From: an uncultured Oscillochloris sp.
Lineage (GTDB): Bacteria; Chloroflexota; Chloroflexia; Chloroflexales; Chloroflexaceae
Assembly (NCBI GenBank): GCA_903877345.1
Contig: CAIRDL010000528.1
Span: 1 to 24,383 of the forward strand
Direction: 5' to 3'
DNA length: 24,383 bases
Below, in pieces: positions 22,502 to 24,383 of this stretch; position 1 is the stretch's first letter, and every line of letters begins with the position of its first letter. A program made the translations under genes and the position numbers. The notes under the pieces are model-generated. The model was given only the letters and a program-made list of their open reading frames with translations, was not told the origin of the DNA and searched no databases.

Positions 22502-22552
22502 ACGCAAGCACCGTTCCAGGCAGCGTAACCTGCCCAAGAACGGTGCTTGCGT
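22502..22552. terminator. Bidirectional hairpin terminator between convergent genes
   Basis: A perfect 15-bp stem (ACGCAAGCACCGTTC at 22502-22516, inverted at 22538-22552) encloses a loop that contains a further GGCA/TGCC pairing. It begins 28 nt after the Ubl-FHA stop and 27 nt before the stop of the minus-strand lipoprotein gene. It probably ends both transcripts, although no T tract follows on either strand. Confidence 0.8.
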
Positions 22553-22578
22553 GATTCCTAGCGCAGTTCAAGCGGCGG

Positions 22579-23718
22579 CTAACGCCACACACCAAGCAAG
22601 ATGGCACTCCCCTTAGCCTTCACCCCCTGACCACCCAGAACGACTCTGCCCTGCGCGTTACTGATGCTAATGGTTACCTCTTGCTGGTTGCCGAGACCGC
22701 AGGTGCGTGCATCACCGCCCTGGAACGAGGCGCGTAGGTTGAGTCCATCAACCGAGAGGCTCCAGCCAGCCGTGTTCGTCCCGCTAATGCGGAAGGAGAT
22801 GCAGGTTGGGGTGTCGTCGTAGTTCAGCAGACTTACGCGCAATATTTTCTGTGGTGTAGGTGGCGGTGCTGGCTCAGTGACCGGTGGAGGTGGATTGATC
22901 ATGCTTGCCAACCGGGTGACACACTTCTTGGCCTCACTCGCCTGCGCCGCACCGGGGGGCCAGAGATCTACCGCACGCTGGCAAAGGTTTTGGGCCTCAG
23001 TCCAGAGGGGCGTCTTTTCAGAGTGTGCGTTGAGCGTTGCGGCCCGATCCTCAGGAACGCGGGCCGCTGCAACGAGGGCTGCTGTGCCCAGTTCCATTAA
23101 GCCGGGGAAGGCGACGGTGTCAGCGCCGAGTCCGACGGTGGCGGTGATCAGTTGTTCCGCCGTACCTTGCTGTTCCGCCAGAGGGGCGCTTGCCGTACGC
23201 AAGGCTTGGAGTTGATTCATGCCTAGGCGCAAGCTGATAAAGCGCTCGGTGGCGAACTGCCATGCCTTGGCCTGTGCCTGGATCGCGCTAGAACTGGATA
23301 CGATGCGCACTGCGCTATTGAGTTGGTCATGGGCCATCCGAAGCTGCTCAAGATCGCCTTTAGCTGCCTGAATGATTGCTTGGGCCCAAGCCAGACGGGC
23401 CTCGACCTCAATCTCGGCAGCCTCGGTATTTGTTGCGGCGATGGGGGCCACATAGCCGATGGCCTCCTCAAAGGCACCCTTCTCAAGCGCGGTGCGTGCG
23501 GCAGCTATCTCTGGTACGACGGTGGTTAGAGCGGTAGCCCCTGCGGTAATGGTACTGGTCGGATTCAGCGTCGGCGTTGGTTGATCGTTCACGAAGGGCG
23601 TCACGGTTGGCAGCACCGTTGACTGCGGCGATGACGAAGGGCTGGCGCTACAGCCGACGCTTAGCGCAAGGAACAGCATGGGTAGCATGGTGCGGACTGA
23701 GCGCATACGTTGATCCAT
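22579..23718 (-). CDS. Lipoprotein with helical repeat region and C-terminal beta domain, function unknown
   Basis: The protein is 379 aa. The N-terminus MRSVRTMLPMLFLALSVGC has a lipobox with C23, followed by a Ser/Pro/Thr-rich linker to about residue 60. Residues 66-280 are Ala-rich amphipathic helices (RTALEKGAFEEAIGYVAPIA and following), reminiscent of TPR-type packing. A Pro-rich spacer (NPPPPVTEPAPPPTPQ) leads to a roughly 90-residue beta domain with two Cys (C319, C350) that could form a disulfide. It should be anchored on the outer face of the membrane. Convergent with the T7SS-like locus, it may or may not belong to it. The ribosome site at ATG 23718 is weak, and M5 or M11 are possible starts. 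Confidence 0.7.
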   Translation of the reverse strand: MDQRMRSVRTMLPMLFLALSVGCSASPSSSPQSTVLPTVTPFVNDQPTPTLNPTSTITAGATALTTVVPEIAAARTALEKGAFEEAIGYVAPIAATNTEAAEIEVEARLAWAQAIIQAAKGDLEQLRMAHDQLNSAVRIVSSSSAIQAQAKAWQFATERFISLRLGMNQLQALRTASAPLAEQQGTAEQLITATVGLGADTVAFPGLMELGTAALVAAARVPEDRAATLNAHSEKTPLWTEAQNLCQRAVDLWPPGAAQASEAKKCVTRLASMINPPPPVTEPAPPPTPQKILRVSLLNYDDTPTCISFRISGTNTAGWSLSVDGLNLRASFQGGDARTCGLGNQQEVTISISNAQGRVVLGGQGVKAKGSAILLGVWR

Positions 23719-23827
23719 TCGTTCTCGGATGCTTGTGACGGTCTGCCTTCCGCCGCACCGCCGCGCGCAGGGTATCGTGGAACCGCAGCTTTCCCGCCTT
23801 CGCTATGGTGGTGGCCGCCCGCCAATG

Positions 23828-23898
23828 AGACGTGACCCGTAATGCGTAACGTACGACCGACCAAGGCAAGACCCAGTCGCGGATCACGCCTTACGCGA
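23828..23898. repeat. Decayed GTGACCCGTAATGCG-type inverted repeat
   Basis: The gap 23719-23918 has no gene. It holds CGTGACCCGTAATGCGTAACG and a loosely inverted partner, GCGGATCACGCCTTACGCGAT. These look like a worn member of the same ATGCGTGATCC family that forms the perfect palindrome at 5537-5594. Confidence 0.45.
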
Positions 23899-23918
23899 TG
23901 ATCGAGACGTTCTGCCCG

Positions 23919-24383
23919 TTACGGGGCGAGGCGATACCCCACGCCCCACTCGGTAAGCAAGAGCTTCGGTTTACGTGGATCTAGTTCGATCTTGCGGCGC
24001 AGGTGCCAGATATAGACCTTCAGATAGTCATTATCTTTGGTGTATTCCTGGCCCCAAACAGCGCGCAGCAACGTCTCGTGGTTCACCACCTTGCCCGTAT
24101 TCTCGGCGAGAATGAGCAGCAGGTGGTACTCCGTCGGGGTGAGGTCAACGGGCGCATTGCGAACGCGCACCTCGCGCTTGGGCTGATCAATCGTGAGTTG
24201 GCTCGCACCGGCACTGAGCGGGCGGGCGGCAGGCGGGAGCCGGCGCAACAGCGACCTGATCCGCGCTGCCAGTTCATCTAGATTAAAAGGCTTAATCAGA
24301 TAGTCGTCGGCACCCTGATCCAAACCCGTAATCACATCGTCGCTCTGCACCTTCGCAGTGAGCATCAGGATCGGGATTTGCGA
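23919..24383 (-). CDS. OmpR/PhoB-family response regulator, partial (N-terminus outside window)
   Basis: The last 154 codons of a two-component regulator are seen; the gene continues past 24383, so the ATG at 24365 is internal. The end of the receiver domain shows the switch Thr in ILMLTAK and the conserved Lys in DDYLIKPF. The DNA-binding winged helix follows: LTPTEYHLLLILAEN, the recognition part DNDYLKVYIWHLRRKIE, and the wing GVGYRLAP at the C-terminus. This is the typical full length and ending for the family. A partner kinase is expected further along the minus strand or elsewhere. Nothing here links it to the T7SS-like locus except distance. Confidence 0.93.
   Translation of the reverse strand, partial: SQIPILMLTAKVQSDDVITGLDQGADDYLIKPFNLDELAARIRSLLRRLPPAARPLSAGASQLTIDQPKREVRVRNAPVDLTPTEYHLLLILAENTGKVVNHETLLRAVWGQEYTKDNDYLKVYIWHLRRKIELDPRKPKLLLTEWGVGYRLAP

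Overview
The window looks like a high-GC bacterial chromosome, most probably a filamentous member of the Chloroflexota (Chloroflexus/Roseiflexus/Chloroploca-like). This is an inference. It rests on a kaiC-kaiB-kaiB cluster without kaiA, an actinobacterial/ESX-style type VII secretion (T7SS) locus outside the Actinobacteria, decayed insertion sequences, and interspersed short repeats (TTTGCGTC arrays, ATGCGTGATCC palindromes). No rRNA, tRNA or CRISPR array was seen.

Layout. (1) 1-3460 is a mobile-element graveyard: an 8-bp tandem repeat array, an apparently intact IS4-type element with 20-bp inverted ends, a G-quadruplex-prone tract, and an IS1182-type transposase broken by a frameshift, a small MITE and loss of its 3' end. 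(2) 3459-7265 is a minus-strand metabolic block. It holds metY (O-acetylhomoserine sulfhydrylase), a 2-oxoglutarate/Fe(II) oxygenase and an SDR dehydrogenase. metY is preceded by a strong promoter and a short, almost leaderless ORF ending in Cys-Cys-Cys, which looks like a cysteine-sensing attenuator. An ISAs1-type transposase remnant lies upstream. (3) 8002-12023 is a Kai-type module: a double-domain KaiC with a coiled-coil tail, two overlapping kaiB genes and a PAS-PAS-HisKA_2 histidine kinase. (4) 12037-12690 is a strip of broken gene pieces (hsdM-like, serine hydroxymethyltransferase-like, aldo/keto reductase-like) with a second copy of the MITE.

(5) 12850-22474 is the most interesting part: a compact seven-gene plus-strand T7SS/ESX-like locus. 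The order is WXG100 protein, EspG-like chaperone, 781-aa effector (WXG-like N-terminus, membrane-active-looking middle with 22-residue repeats, C-terminal GHSMG lipase domain), lipoprotein (candidate immunity protein), second WXG100-like protein with a charged tail, a three-ATPase EccC, and a ubiquitin-like plus FHA protein. No EccB, EccD, EccE or mycosin gene is visible, so the machine is either minimal or split. The lipase followed by a lipoprotein resembles the TslA/TilA toxin-immunity arrangement known from staphylococcal T7SS, although the domain order differs.

(6) 22502-24383 holds a strong hairpin between convergent genes, a minus-strand lipoprotein of unknown function, and the C-terminal part of an OmpR/PhoB-type response regulator that runs off the window.
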